Shown: in pieces, positions 24,343 through 33,059 of the stretch | How the letters are laid out: each line of letters starts with the position of its first letter | Numbering within the stretch: position 1 is the first letter of the stretch | Assembly: GCF_030287445.1 (NCBI RefSeq) | Contig: NZ_JASVWB010000002.1 | Coordinates: 1,426,001 to 1,490,000 of the forward strand | Direction: 5' to 3' | Length of the DNA: 64,000 bases | Origin: Streptomyces sp. ALI-76-A | GTDB lineage: Bacteria > Actinomycetota > Actinomycetes > Streptomycetales > Streptomycetaceae | The notes under the pieces: generated by a model | The model's input: only the letters and a program-made list of their open reading frames with translations | Database searches by the model: none | Told to the model about the DNA's origin: nothing | Position numbers and translations under genes: made by a program

Positions 24343-26006
24343 CGGGCCACTCCTTCCGCCACCGCGTCGGTGAGGTGGCTGACGGTCATGCGTGCGGTGA
24401 ACATGGCCCCGTCCGGCGTGTTGGTCACCGCGATCTCACCCCCGTGACGCTCGCAGACCAGGCGGGTGAGCGCCAGACCGATGCCGCGCTCGCCTTCCTG
24501 GGCGGCCTTGGTGGTGAAGCCGTGCGTGAACACCTCCCGGGCGAGCTCCGGTGCGACGCCGGGGCCGGAGTCGCGGACCACGATCTCCACGCTGGAGGCG
24601 TCCTGGCGCAGTTCGACCTCGACCCAGGCCTCGCGGCCGTCGGGCTCCCCCGCGCCCGTGGCGACGGCGGCGGCGTCCACGGCGTTGTCGACCACGTTGC
24701 CGACCACGGTCGCCACGTCAGCGGCGTCCTCCGGTGTGAGCCGGCCGAGCGCGGTGCGGTCCGAGATCCGCAGACTGACCTTCCGTTCGGCGGCCAGGGA
24801 GGACTTCGCCATGAGCAGTGCGGCGACCGCGGTGTCACGGACGCGGCGGCTGAGGGTGACGTCCAGTGACTGGCGGCGCTGGTTCAGCGCGCGGATGTAG
24901 CGCACGACCTCGTCCTGCTCGCCGATCTGGATCAGTCCGGAGATGGTGTGCAGCTGGTTGGCGAACTCGTGGGCCTGGGCGCGCAGCAGCTCGGAGGAGC
25001 TGCGGAAGGAGCCGATCTCCCGCTCCAGCCGGGCCAGTTCGGTGCGGTCCCGCAGGGTGGTGACGGAGCCGAGCGGGCGGCCGTCCTTGGTGACGGTCAT
25101 CCGGTTCATCACCAGCACCCGGCCGTGGCGGACGACGACCTCGTCCCGTCGGCCGGCCGCGTCCTCCCGGTCTCCGGCCAGCACGTCCCGCAGCCGTCCC
25201 TCGATGCCGAGGTCGGCCAGGCCGCGGCCCACGCAGTCCCCGGGCAGGCCGAGCAGGCGCCGGCCCATGTCGTTGACCAGGGTGAGGCGGTGCTGCGGGT
25301 CCAGGGCGATCACGCCCTCGGCGATCCCGTACAGCATCGCCTCCCGGTGTTCGGCGAGGCCGGCTATCTCGCGTGGTTCCAGGCCGAGGGTCTGCCGTTT
25401 GACGCGCCGGGCCAGCAGCAGGGAGCCGGCCAGGCCGAGCGCGCTGGCGATGCCCAGATACGCGAGCAGATAGGAGGAGGCGCCGCTGAGGCGCTGCCAC
25501 ACCGTCGGGTCGGCCTCGCCGATCATCACGGTGCCCAGGTGCTCCCCCAGGTTCTCCCGGGTCGCGCCGAGCACCGGGACCTGGGCGACGAGTTCCCGGC
25601 CGCCGTCCAGCATGAGCGGGCCGGACCAGCCCCGGCCCTCGGCGGCGCCCTCGCCGAGGGGCATCCGGCCGCCGATCGCCGTGGGGTTCGTGGAACTGAC
25701 GATCCGGCCGTCGGCGTCGGCCACCGTCACCGAGGTGACCCCCGACTGGGTCTGCGTGGAGTTCACCAGCGGGGCCAGTGCCTCCCGCGGAAGGGGCCGT
25801 ACCAGCTGGCTGCGGACCAGGGGCGTGGCGGCCAGCTGCTCGGCCAGCGCGCCGACCCGGCGGCCCTCGACGCGGTTGAAGGTCGCCTCCGACTGGGCGA
25901 GTGACACGGCGGCGACCGCCAGCAGCACCACCACGACGATGGCGAGCTGGAGCACCAGCATCTCGCCAGCGAGGGTCTGGCGGCGGAACGGGGCGACCAC
26001 AGCCAA
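24339..26006 (-). CDS. CitA/DcuS-type sensor histidine kinase
   Basis: A 555-residue membrane sensor: membrane helices at ~17-37 and ~178-199 flank an extracellular PDC-like sensor domain. A cytosolic PAS (~215-325) follows, then a SpoOB-type dimerisation region with the phosphorylated His at about 346 (RAQAHEFANQLHTISGL), and an HATPase domain (NVVDNAVDAA, DSGPGVAPE, GIGLALTRLV). This layout is that of citrate/C4-dicarboxylate sensors. The proposed start is TTG 26006 with GGAGAG upstream; GTG 26000, two codons downstream in frame, is an alternative. The extracellular ligand is probably a carboxylate imported by the adjacent Tct system. Confidence 0.92.
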   Translation of the reverse strand: MAVVAPFRRQTLAGEMLVLQLAIVVVVLLAVAAVSLAQSEATFNRVEGRRVGALAEQLAATPLVRSQLVRPLPREALAPLVNSTQTQSGVTSVTVADADGRIVSSTNPTAIGGRMPLGEGAAEGRGWSGPLMLDGGRELVAQVPVLGATRENLGEHLGTVMIGEADPTVWQRLSGASSYLLAYLGIASALGLAGSLLLARRVKRQTLGLEPREIAGLAEHREAMLYGIAEGVIALDPQHRLTLVNDMGRRLLGLPGDCVGRGLADLGIEGRLRDVLAGDREDAAGRRDEVVVRHGRVLVMNRMTVTKDGRPLGSVTTLRDRTELARLEREIGSFRSSSELLRAQAHEFANQLHTISGLIQIGEQDEVVRYIRALNQRRQSLDVTLSRRVRDTAVAALLMAKSSLAAERKVSLRISDRTALGRLTPEDAADVATVVGNVVDNAVDAAAVATGAGEPDGREAWVEVELRQDASSVEIVVRDSGPGVAPELAREVFTHGFTTKAAQEGERGIGLALTRLVCERHGGEIAVTNTPDGAMFTARMTVSHLTDAVAEGVAR

Positions 26007-26233
26007 CTCACTCTCTCCGGTCTCGGCGCGACGGGCGGCGGCAGGGGCGGCGGCTCAGGCGCCCGGGCGCCCTCATCATGGCCCCCGCCCGCGGCCAGGA
26101 GAAGAGACGTGCGCCCACCCGACGTCGGTGACCGCAAAGACCACAACCTCCGTTGATTCCGGAAGGAAGACAGGGCCCGCGCCTGCGGGCAACATGTGGC
26201 CCACATCACCCTCCCCCACAGGGCCCCCTTTCT

Positions 26234-26294
26234 CATCGGCTTTCCGCGTCGACGTCCCTCGTCGACCCCGCCCATCGACTTTCCGTATCGACGT
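26234..26294. promoter_or_regulatory. Two 22-base direct repeats in the citB-citA / tctC intergenic region
   Basis: CATCG[GA]CTTTCCG followed by [CT][GA]TCGACGT occurs at 26234-26255 and 26273-26294; 19 of 22 bases are identical and the start-to-start distance is 39 bases. They end 20 bases before the tctC GTG. Placement between the two-component genes and the divergent transporter makes them good candidates for response-regulator binding. The 307-base gap (26007-26313) otherwise holds nothing coding. Confidence 0.6.
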
Positions 26295-26313
26295 ACCGAC
26301 AGGTGGTGGCACC

Positions 26314-27300
26314 GTGCGCTCGCGCACCCCCCTCGCCCTGGTCGGGGCCGCCGTGCTCGTACTCGTGGGACCTCCGCTCCTCACGAGCGGCAGCGACGCC
26401 GCGACCGGCACGCAGATCCCGGGTCTGCGCTTCATGGTCCCCAACACGCCCGGTGGCGGCTACGACATCACGGCCCGTACCGCCGCGAAGAACGCCGAGG
26501 ACGCCGGCCTCACGCACAACATCGAGGTGTTCAACCTGCCCGGCGCCGGCGGCACGGTCGGGCTGAGCCGGCTGGTGAGCGAGCACGGCAACGGCAAGCT
26601 CGCCATGTCGATGGGCCTCGGTGTGGTGGGCGCCGTGCACTCCAACCACGCGCCCAAGACGCTCGCCGACACCACCCCGATCGCCCGGCTCACCGAGGAG
26701 CAGGACGTCGTCGTGGTCGGCAAGGACTCCCCGTACAAGACGATCGACCAGCTCATCGAGGCCTGGAAGGCGAACCCCGGCAAACTCCCGGTGGGCGGCG
26801 GCTCCTCGCCCGGCGGGCCGGACCACCTCGCGCCGATGCTGATGGCGCAGGCGGCCGGGATCGAGCCGAAGGACGTCAACTACATCCCCTTCGACGGCGG
26901 CGGCGAGCTGCTCGCCTCGATCCTGGGCAACAAGGTCGCCTTCGGGGTGTCCGGTGTGGGCGAGTACCTGGACCAGATCGAGGCGGGCGAGCTGCGGGTG
27001 CTCGCGGTCACCGGCCCCGAGCGCGTCGACGACCTCGCCGAGGCGCCCACGCTCAGGGAGTCCGGCTACGACGTCGACTTCACCAACTGGCGCGGCATCG
27101 TGGCGCCGCCCGGCCTGACCGACGCCGAGCGCGACAAACTCGTCCGCCTCGTCGAGGAGTTGCACGACTCCCCGGAGTGGCGCGAGTCGCTCCAGCAGAA
27201 CGGCTGGGACGACGCGTTCCTGACCGGCGAGGAGTTCGGCGACTTCCTGGGCGCCCAGGACAAGCGCGTGGTCGCGGTACTGAAGGAGCTGGGACTGTGA
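26314..27300 (+). CDS. tctC: Tripartite tricarboxylate transporter substrate-binding protein TctC
   Basis: A 328-residue extracytoplasmic receptor of the Bug family. A signal segment (residues 1-30: TPLALVGAAVLVLVGPPLL) is not followed by an obvious lipobox. The mature domain shows the Bug signatures RFMVPNTPGGGYDITART, NLPGAGGTVG and the VGGGSSPGGPDHLA loop. It binds a carboxylate outside and delivers it to TctA/TctB. GTG 26314 has an AGGTGG site. It is first in the tctCBA operon, opposite the CitAB-like pair that probably controls it. Confidence 0.93.
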   Translation: MRSRTPLALVGAAVLVLVGPPLLTSGSDAATGTQIPGLRFMVPNTPGGGYDITARTAAKNAEDAGLTHNIEVFNLPGAGGTVGLSRLVSEHGNGKLAMSMGLGVVGAVHSNHAPKTLADTTPIARLTEEQDVVVVGKDSPYKTIDQLIEAWKANPGKLPVGGGSSPGGPDHLAPMLMAQAAGIEPKDVNYIPFDGGGELLASILGNKVAFGVSGVGEYLDQIEAGELRVLAVTGPERVDDLAEAPTLRESGYDVDFTNWRGIVAPPGLTDAERDKLVRLVEELHDSPEWRESLQQNGWDDAFLTGEEFGDFLGAQDKRVVAVLKELGL

Positions 27301-27833
27301 CGACTCAGACCGACATCCCCCCGGCCGAGACCTCCGGTGGCCGCTCCTGGCTGCGCGAGCACTCCGAACTCGGCGTCTGCGTCATGCTGCTGGCGCTCGG
27401 CGTGCTGGTGCTGACCGACGCGCTCACCATGGACGTCGACATCACCCAGCGCGGGCCCGTCGGCCCGAAGACCGTGCCGGTCGTGGTCGGCGTCGGGCTG
27501 CTGGTGATCGCCGCGCTGCTCGCCGTCGACGTCCTGCGCGGCGGCCGGGGCCACGCGGAGACCGGCGAGGACGTCGACCTGTCCGAACCGGCCGACTGGC
27601 GCACGGTGCTGCTGCTCACCGGCGTGTTCCTCGGCGCGGCCGTCCTCATCGAGCCGGTCGGATTCCCCGTCGCGGGCGCCCTCCTGTTCTGGGGAGCCGC
27701 CTTCGCGCTCGGCAGCCGCCGCCTCGACCGGGACCCGCTCATCGCGGCCGTGCTCTCCCTGGCCACCTACGCCGTCTTCAACAACCTGCTCGGAGTACCG
27801 CTCCCCGGCGGCCCGCTGATGGGAGTGCTGTGA
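27297..27833 (+). CDS. tctB: Tripartite tricarboxylate transporter small membrane protein TctB
   Basis: A 178-residue protein with four predicted membrane helices (around ~28-46, ~65-85, ~100-120 and a long pair near the C-terminus with the [20 protein letters not shown] tail typical of the family). It is the small, poorly conserved subunit that pairs with TctA. The GTG start overlaps the tctC stop (GTGA), and its stop is one base from the tctA ATG. No independent activity is expected. Confidence 0.92.
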   Translation: MTTQTDIPPAETSGGRSWLREHSELGVCVMLLALGVLVLTDALTMDVDITQRGPVGPKTVPVVVGVGLLVIAALLAVDVLRGGRGHAETGEDVDLSEPADWRTVLLLTGVFLGAAVLIEPVGFPVAGALLFWGAAFALGSRRLDRDPLIAAVLSLATYAVFNNLLGVPLPGGPLMGVL

Positions 27834-27834
27834 C

Positions 27835-29331
27835 ATGGACGCCCTCAACTCCCTGATCGACGGCTTCGGCACCGCGCTGACACCGGTCAACCTGCTGTGG
27901 GCGGCGGTCGGTGTCCTGCTCGGCACCGCGATCGGCGTCCTGCCCGGCATCGGTCCGGCGATGGCGGTGGCGCTGCTGCTGCCGGTGACGTACGGACTCG
28001 AACCGACCGGCGCGTTCATCATGTTCGCGGGCATCTACTACGGCGCGATGTTCGGCGGTTCGACCACCTCGATCCTGCTGAACACGCCGGGCGAGAGTGC
28101 CGCCGTGGTCGCGGCCATGGAGGGCAACCCGATGGCCAAGTCGGGGCGCGGCGCACAGGCGCTCGCGGCGGCCGCGATCGGTCACTTCGCGGGCGGCCTG
28201 ATCGGCACGATGCTGCTGGTCGCGCTCGCGCCGAAGGTCGCCGAGCTGGCCGTGGACATCGGGGCACCGGACTACTTCGCCATCATGGTGCTGGCGTTCA
28301 TCGCCGTGACGTCGGTGCTGGGATCCTCCCGCATCCGGGGCCTGGCGTCCCTGCTCATCGGTCTCACGCTCGGCCTGGTGGGCCTGGACCAGATGACCGG
28401 ACAGCAGCGCCTGACCTTCGGCTCCCTGCAACTCGCCGACGGCATCGACGTGGTGATCGTGGCGGTCGGCCTCTTCGCGATCGGCGAGGCCCTGTGGGTC
28501 GCCGCCCACCTGCGGCGTCTGCCGCCCGAGCCGATCCCGGTGGGCCGCCCCTGGCTGGGCCGCGAGGACGTGCGGCGCACCTGGAAGTCGTGGCTGCGCG
28601 GCCCGCTCATCGGCTTCCCGTTCGGCGCGGTCCCGGCGGGCGGCGCCGAGATCCCCACGTTCCTGTCGTACGTCACCGAGAAGCGGCTGTCGAAGCGCAA
28701 GGACGAGTGGGGCAAGGGCGCCATCGAGGGCGTGGCCGGCCCGGAGTCGGCGGCGTCGGCCTCGGCGGCGGGCACGCTGGTGTCCATGCTGACCCTGGGG
28801 CTGCCGACCACGGCGGTCGCGGCGGTGATGTTGGCCGCGTTCCAGCAGTACGGCATCCAGCCGGGCCCGCTGCTCTTCGAACGCGAACCGGACCTGGTGT
28901 GGGGCCTGATCGCCTCGCTCTTCGTCGGCATGGTGCTGCTGCTCGCGCTGAACCTGCCGCTGGCGCCGGTGTGGGCGAAGCTGCTGCGCATCCCCCGGCC
29001 GTATCTGTACGCCGGGATCCTGTTCTTCGCGGCGGTCGGCGCGTACGCCGTCGGCGGTGAGGTGATCGACCTGGTGATCCTGCTGATCATCGGCCTGATC
29101 GGGTTCGGCATGCGGCGGTACGGGCTGCCGGTCCTGCCCGCCGTCATCGGTGTCATCCTCGGCCCGAACGCCGAGCAGCAGCTGCGGCGCGCCCTTCAGA
29201 TCAGCGACGGCAGTGTCTCGGGCCTGGTCGACACGCCCTTCGCGGTGACGGTGTACGCGGTGGTCGTCCTGCTGCTGGCCTGGCCGCTGCTGAAGAGGCT
29301 CGTGACGCGCAATCGCGCGGCGGGCGTGTGA
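27835..29331 (+). CDS. tctA: Tripartite tricarboxylate transporter large membrane protein TctA
   Basis: A 498-residue, about 12-helix permease. Family landmarks: [19 protein letters not shown] near residue 40, [19 protein letters not shown] at ~65, [20 protein letters not shown] and [15 protein letters not shown] in the second half. It moves the substrate presented by TctC, probably driven by the ion gradient. Length and motifs are complete. Only three bases separate its stop from non-coding DNA leading into an MFS remnant. Confidence 0.95.
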   Translation: MDALNSLIDGFGTALTPVNLLWAAVGVLLGTAIGVLPGIGPAMAVALLLPVTYGLEPTGAFIMFAGIYYGAMFGGSTTSILLNTPGESAAVVAAMEGNPMAKSGRGAQALAAAAIGHFAGGLIGTMLLVALAPKVAELAVDIGAPDYFAIMVLAFIAVTSVLGSSRIRGLASLLIGLTLGLVGLDQMTGQQRLTFGSLQLADGIDVVIVAVGLFAIGEALWVAAHLRRLPPEPIPVGRPWLGREDVRRTWKSWLRGPLIGFPFGAVPAGGAEIPTFLSYVTEKRLSKRKDEWGKGAIEGVAGPESAASASAAGTLVSMLTLGLPTTAVAAVMLAAFQQYGIQPGPLLFEREPDLVWGLIASLFVGMVLLLALNLPLAPVWAKLLRIPRPYLYAGILFFAAVGAYAVGGEVIDLVILLIIGLIGFGMRRYGLPVLPAVIGVILGPNAEQQLRRALQISDGSVSGLVDTPFAVTVYAVVVLLLAWPLLKRLVTRNRAAGV

Positions 29332-29356
29332 GCGGTGCGCCGGGCGCTCCGGGCGC

Positions 29357-29830
29357 GACTGGGGCGCCCTGCACCTCCAGCAGGACCTCGACGCCTCCGC
29401 CGGGGTCGCGGCGGTGGGCTACGCCTGCTTCGCGCTCGCCATGACGGTCGGCCGGCTCACCGGCACCACCCTCCTCCAGCGCCTGGGCCGGACCTTCACC
29501 GTGGTCGCGGGCGGGGCCACCGCCGCGGCGGGCATGCTGGCCGGGGCACTCGCCCCGGAGGTGTGGATGGTGCTCCTGGGCTTCGCCGTCGCCGGTCTGG
29601 GCCTCGCCAACATCTTCCCGGTCGCCGTCGAACGCGCCGGCGCCCTGGCCGGACCGACCGGTGTCGCCGTCGCCTCCACCCTCGGCTACGGCGGCATGCT
29701 GCTGGGGCCGCCCGCCATCGGCTTCATGGCCGACTGGTTCTCCCTGCCCATCGCCCTCACCAGCGTCGCCGCGCTCGCCGCCGTCGCCGCGGTGATCGGC
29801 CTCACCCTCCGGCGGGCGGCGCCCGGCTGA
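29357..29830 (+). pseudogene. MFS transporter, C-terminal fragment
   Basis: Without a usable start, the frame reads DWGALHLQQDL then AGVAAVGYACFALAMTVGRL, followed by five hydrophobic helices ending TLRRAAPG and a normal stop. This is the second half (helices ~7-12) of a FucP/YbjJ-like MFS protein; I recognise the loop DWGALHLQ and the VAVERAGALAGPTGVAVAS region. The first ~220 residues are gone and the fragment begins 25 bases after the tctA stop, so a deletion fused the two loci. An internal ATG (29441) could start a short peptide, but not a working transporter. Confidence 0.8.
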
Positions 29831-29897
29831 TCCCGAGGAGGGGATCCCGCCCACGGAGTCGCCCTGCGAGCGCGCTCCATCCGGCACACTCATCTCC

Positions 29898-30638
29898 ATG
29901 GAGATTGCCGAGTTCACAGCGATCCTGCACCGCGAGGGCCGTTCACTGGCCGCGGCCGCCGAGGAGGCCGGCACCGACGCGAAGGTGCCGACCTGCCCGG
30001 GGTGGCAGGTGAGCGACCTGCTGCGACACACCGGGATGGTGCACCGCTGGGCGACCGCGTTCGTCGCCGAGGGCCACACCTCCCACCAGCCGGACGGCGG
30101 CCTGCCCGACCTGGACGGCGCCGCGTTGCTCGCCTGGTTCCGGGAAGGGCACGGGCGGCTCGTCGACACGCTCGCCTCCGCCTCCCCGGACGTCCGGTGC
30201 TGGCACTTCCTGCCCGCGCCGTCGCCGCTCGCGTTCTGGGCCCGGCGCCAGGCGCACGAGACGACCGTGCACCGCTTCGACGCCGAGTCCGCCCGGGGCG
30301 GCACGTCCGGCGACGTCGACGGCCCCTTCGCGGCGGACGGCATCGACGAGCTGCTGAGCGGCTTCCATGCCCGCGCCAAGAGCCGGGTCCGCAGCGAGCA
30401 CCCCCGTGTCCTGCGGGTGCGGGCGACGGACACGGACGGGGCGGTGTGGACCGTACGGCTGTCGCCGGACGCGCCGGTGACCGAGCGGGGCGATTCCGGG
30501 GAGGCGGACTGCGAAGTGACCGGCCCCGCCGCGCGGTTGTACCTGTCGCTGTGGAACCGGCTGCCGTTCCCCGCGGTGACCGGGGACGCCTCCGTCGCCG
30601 AGCTGTGGCGCGAGAGGTCGGCCGTGACCTGGGGCTGA
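29898..30638 (+). CDS. Maleylpyruvate isomerase/mycothiol-dependent (DinB-like) family protein
   Basis: A 246-residue cytosolic protein. The N-terminal helical MDMPI_N/DinB_2 domain has H44 (VSDLLRHTGMVHRW) and the pair E121/H125 (AHETTVHRFDAE), the usual three-ligand metal site. The C-terminal ~80 residues are the MDMPI_C sterol-carrier-like beta domain (DCEVTGPAARLYLSLWNRLP). Family members use mycothiol or similar thiols in isomerase or transferase reactions; the specific reaction is unknown. It stands between an MFS remnant and the convergent MarR gene. Confidence 0.88.
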   Translation: MEIAEFTAILHREGRSLAAAAEEAGTDAKVPTCPGWQVSDLLRHTGMVHRWATAFVAEGHTSHQPDGGLPDLDGAALLAWFREGHGRLVDTLASASPDVRCWHFLPAPSPLAFWARRQAHETTVHRFDAESARGGTSGDVDGPFAADGIDELLSGFHARAKSRVRSEHPRVLRVRATDTDGAVWTVRLSPDAPVTERGDSGEADCEVTGPAARLYLSLWNRLPFPAVTGDASVAELWRERSAVTWG

Positions 30639-30651
30639 GTCCGGCCCCGGC

Positions 30652-31047
30652 TCAGCCGGAGGCGAGCATCCTGGTCAGCACCGCGCGCTGCACCGGCAGT
30701 ACCACGCCGTGCAGCGCGCGTCCCTTCTCCGTGAGCGCCACGCGCACGCCCCGCCGGTCCTCGGGACACATCCCGCGCTCGACGAGCCCGTCCTTCTCCA
30801 GCCGGGCGACCAGCCGCGACAGGGCGCTCTGGCTGAGGTGGACGCGCTCGGAGATCTCCTGGACGCGGTACGCGCACACGCCGTCTGCGGACCGTCCTTC
30901 GGACAGCACGTCCAGCACCTCGAAGTCACTGGCGCACAGGCCGTGCCGGTGCAACGCGCGGTCGAGTTCGCACTGGGTGCGGGCGTGCAGCGCCAGGATC
31001 TCCCGCCACTGTTCCGCGAGCGCCCGCTCGGCCTTCTCCGCCGCCAT
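30652..31047 (-). CDS. MarR family transcriptional regulator
   Basis: A 131-residue dimeric winged-helix regulator. The DNA-binding part is VQEISERVHLSQSALSRLVA (residues ~63-82), followed by the wing with EDRRGVRVALTEKGRAL. An N-terminal cysteine (TQCELDRALH) and CAS could be redox-active, but this is speculative. It is transcribed divergently from an MFS exporter gene with two palindromes between them, the classic arrangement in which the regulator represses both until a drug or metabolite binds. Confidence 0.92.
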   Translation of the reverse strand: MAAEKAERALAEQWREILALHARTQCELDRALHRHGLCASDFEVLDVLSEGRSADGVCAYRVQEISERVHLSQSALSRLVARLEKDGLVERGMCPEDRRGVRVALTEKGRALHGVVLPVQRAVLTRMLASG

Positions 31048-31098
31048 GGGCGCACCGTAGCAGAGGAACGAATTTGTTGCGTCAGAATTAAATGCCCT

Positions 31099-31119
31099 TG
31101 CATCCGATGCATGCGCATG
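31099..31119. promoter_or_regulatory. Overlapping palindromes between marR and the MFS gene
   Basis: TGCATCCGATGCA (31099-31111, six-base arms around C) overlaps CATGCGCATG (31110-31119, perfect). The region from about 31065 to 31125 is much more AT-rich than its surroundings and contains both divergent promoters. These are the likely MarR operators. The exporter ATG at 31134 lies only 15 bases after the second palindrome. Confidence 0.65.
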
Positions 31120-31133
31120 TAGTGTTCTGCCGC

Positions 31134-32702
31134 ATGACCTCTCCGCTCACCGCCCCCGCGTCCGAGGGACGCTGGACGCCCCGCCTGTGGGGCACCCTGC
31201 TCGTGCTGTGCGCCGCGATGTTCCTGGACGCGCTCGACGTGTCGATGGTCGGCGTCGCCCTGCCGTCGATCGGCGCCGACCTCGGCCTGTCCACCTCGAC
31301 CCTGCAATGGATCGTCAGCGGCTACATCCTGGGCTACGGCGGCCTGTTGCTCCTCGGCGGACGGACCGCCGACCTGCTGGGCCGGCGCCAGGTCTTCCTC
31401 ATCGCCCTGGGTGTCTTCGCCCTGGCCTCACTGCTCGGCGGGCTCGTCGACTCCGGTCCCCTGCTGATCGCCAGCCGCTTCATCAAGGGCCTGAGCGCGG
31501 CCTTCACCGCCCCGGCCGGCCTGTCGATCATCACCACGACGTTCCCCGAGGGCCCGCTGCGCAACCGCGCGCTCTCCATCTACACCACCTGCGCGGCCAC
31601 CGGCTTCTCGATGGGCCTGGTGCTCTCCGGCCTGCTCACCGAGGCCAGTTGGCGCCTGACCATGCTGCTGCCCGCGCCCATCGCCCTGATCGCCCTGGCA
31701 GCGGGCCTGAAGCTGCTCCCGCGCACCGCCCGCGAGAAGGACCACAACGGCTACGACATCCCCGGCGCGGTACTCGGCACCGCCTCGATGCTGCTGCTGG
31801 TCTTCACCGTCGTCCAGGCCCCGGAGGTCGGCTGGGCCTCGGCCCGCACCCTGCTGTCCTTCCTCGCCGTCGCCGCGCTGCTCACGGTGTTCGTGCTGGT
31901 CGAGCGGCGCTCGCCCGGCCCGCTGGTCCGGCTCGGCGTCCTGCGCTCCGGCACCCAGGTCCGCGCCCAGCTCGGCGCGATGGCCTTCTTCGGGTCCTAC
32001 GTCGGCTTCCAGTTCCTGGTCACCCTGTACATGCAGTCACTGCTCGGCTGGTCGGCGCTGCACACCGCGCTCGCCTTCCTGCCCGCGGGGGCCCTGGTGG
32101 CGCTGTCCGCGACGAAGATGGGCGCGATCGTCGACCGGTTCGGCACCCAGCGGCTGATCGCGGCGGGCTTCGCGCTGATGGTCGTCGGCTACGCGCTGTT
32201 CCTCCGCATCGACCTCGACCCGGTGTACGCGGCCGTCATCCTGCCGTCGATGCTGCTCATCGGCGCCGCCTGCGCGCTGGTCTTCCCGTCGCTGAACATC
32301 CAGGCCACCAACGGCGTCGAGGACCACGAGCAGGGCATGGTCTCCGGGCTGCTCAACACCTCGGTGCAGGTGGGCGGCGCGATCTTCCTCGCGATCGTGA
32401 CGGCGGTGGTGACCGCGGGCGCGCCCGAGAACGCGACCCCGCAGGCCGTGCTCGACAGCTACCGGCCCGGGCTCGTCGTGGTCACGGCCGTCGCCGCGGC
32501 CGGGCTGCTGATCACGCTCACGGGACTGCGGACCGCCCGTCGCTCGCGGGCGTCGGCGTCCATCGTGGTCACCAAGTCCCCCGGGTCCACCGGGGCTGCC
32601 GGAGCTGCCGGAGCTGCCGGAGCTGCCGGGGCCACTGATTCCCAGTCCACCGGGTCCACTGTGAAGGAGACGGAAGCGGAGCGCGTGGCGGTCCGTGACT
32701 AG
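31134..32702 (+). CDS. MFS drug exporter, DHA2 (EmrB/QacA, 14-helix) family
   Basis: A 522-residue membrane protein. The first helix carries the DHA2 motif (LDALDVSMVGVALPSIGADL), followed by LQWIVSGYILGYGGLLLLGG with motif A (GGRTADLLGRRQ), and motif C in the fifth helix region. Fourteen hydrophobic segments can be counted. The C-terminal tail is unusual: after the last helix come ~45 hydrophilic residues including a GAAGAAGAAGAAG repeat from a 9-base microsatellite. It probably exports toxic organic compounds by proton antiport under the divergent MarR. ATG 31134 gives the normal N-terminus; an in-frame ATG at 31092 lies in the operator. Confidence 0.92.
   Translation: MTSPLTAPASEGRWTPRLWGTLLVLCAAMFLDALDVSMVGVALPSIGADLGLSTSTLQWIVSGYILGYGGLLLLGGRTADLLGRRQVFLIALGVFALASLLGGLVDSGPLLIASRFIKGLSAAFTAPAGLSIITTTFPEGPLRNRALSIYTTCAATGFSMGLVLSGLLTEASWRLTMLLPAPIALIALAAGLKLLPRTAREKDHNGYDIPGAVLGTASMLLLVFTVVQAPEVGWASARTLLSFLAVAALLTVFVLVERRSPGPLVRLGVLRSGTQVRAQLGAMAFFGSYVGFQFLVTLYMQSLLGWSALHTALAFLPAGALVALSATKMGAIVDRFGTQRLIAAGFALMVVGYALFLRIDLDPVYAAVILPSMLLIGAACALVFPSLNIQATNGVEDHEQGMVSGLLNTSVQVGGAIFLAIVTAVVTAGAPENATPQAVLDSYRPGLVVVTAVAAAGLLITLTGLRTARRSRASASIVVTKSPGSTGAAGAAGAAGAAGATDSQSTGSTVKETEAERVAVRD
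32592..32632 (+). repeat. 9-base tandem repeat inside the MFS tail
   Basis: GGAGCTGCC-type units repeat about four times in frame and encode Gly-Ala-Ala. The repeat keeps the reading frame, so copy-number changes alter only the length of the cytosolic tail. Confidence 0.85.
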
Positions 32703-32718
32703 GGGGACGTCTCCCACC

Positions 32719-32756
32719 GTGCGCCCGGCGGGGCCCGCTTGCCCCGCCGGGCGCAC
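32719..32756 (+). terminator. Strong hairpin terminator of the MFS gene
   Basis: GTGCGCCCGGCGGGGC (32719-32734) pairs perfectly over 16 bases with GCCCCGCCGGGCGCAC (32741-32756), loop CCGCTT. It starts 16 bases after the MFS stop. There is no T-run, as common in Streptomyces. Confidence 0.9.
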
Positions 32757-32774
32757 GCCTGTGACACTCCGGTC

Positions 32775-33059
32775 ATGACGACGTACGGGGGACGCCGCGG
32801 GCAGGCAGAGCGGGACGCGATCACGGTCGAGATCGGTTACGCCCTGTGCAGCGCGCTGTTCCTGGCCGCGGTGTTCTTCGGGGCGGTGGCCGGTCCGGCG
32901 CTGCTGTTCGAGTTGCCGCGTCTGCTGGACCTCTTCCTGCTCCGCGTCGGACTCGTCCTCGCGCCGGTCCTCTTCATCGCCCGGGTGATCAGCGTACTGG
33001 TCGGCTTCCGGCCCGGGGCTCAGCCCAGCCAGCCGGGCCGCACCAACCCCGACTCGTAG
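32775..33059 (+). CDS. Small membrane protein, function unknown
   Basis: A 94-residue protein with a basic N-terminus (MTTYGGRRGQAERD) and two hydrophobic helices (~22-45 and ~50-72, with LLRVGLVLAPVLFIARVISV). I do not recognise a named family. Its last 13 codons overlap the end of the convergent response regulator gene by 40 bases, so the hydrophilic tail may be shaped by that overlap. No strong ribosome site. Confidence 0.5.
   Translation: MTTYGGRRGQAERDAITVEIGYALCSALFLAAVFFGAVAGPALLFELPRLLDLFLLRVGLVLAPVLFIARVISVLVGFRPGAQPSQPGRTNPDS

Noticed and set aside
26313..26320. Lipoprotein assignment for TctC
   Set aside because: The signal segment has no L-x-x-C lipobox; it is more likely an uncleaved anchor or an ordinary signal peptide.
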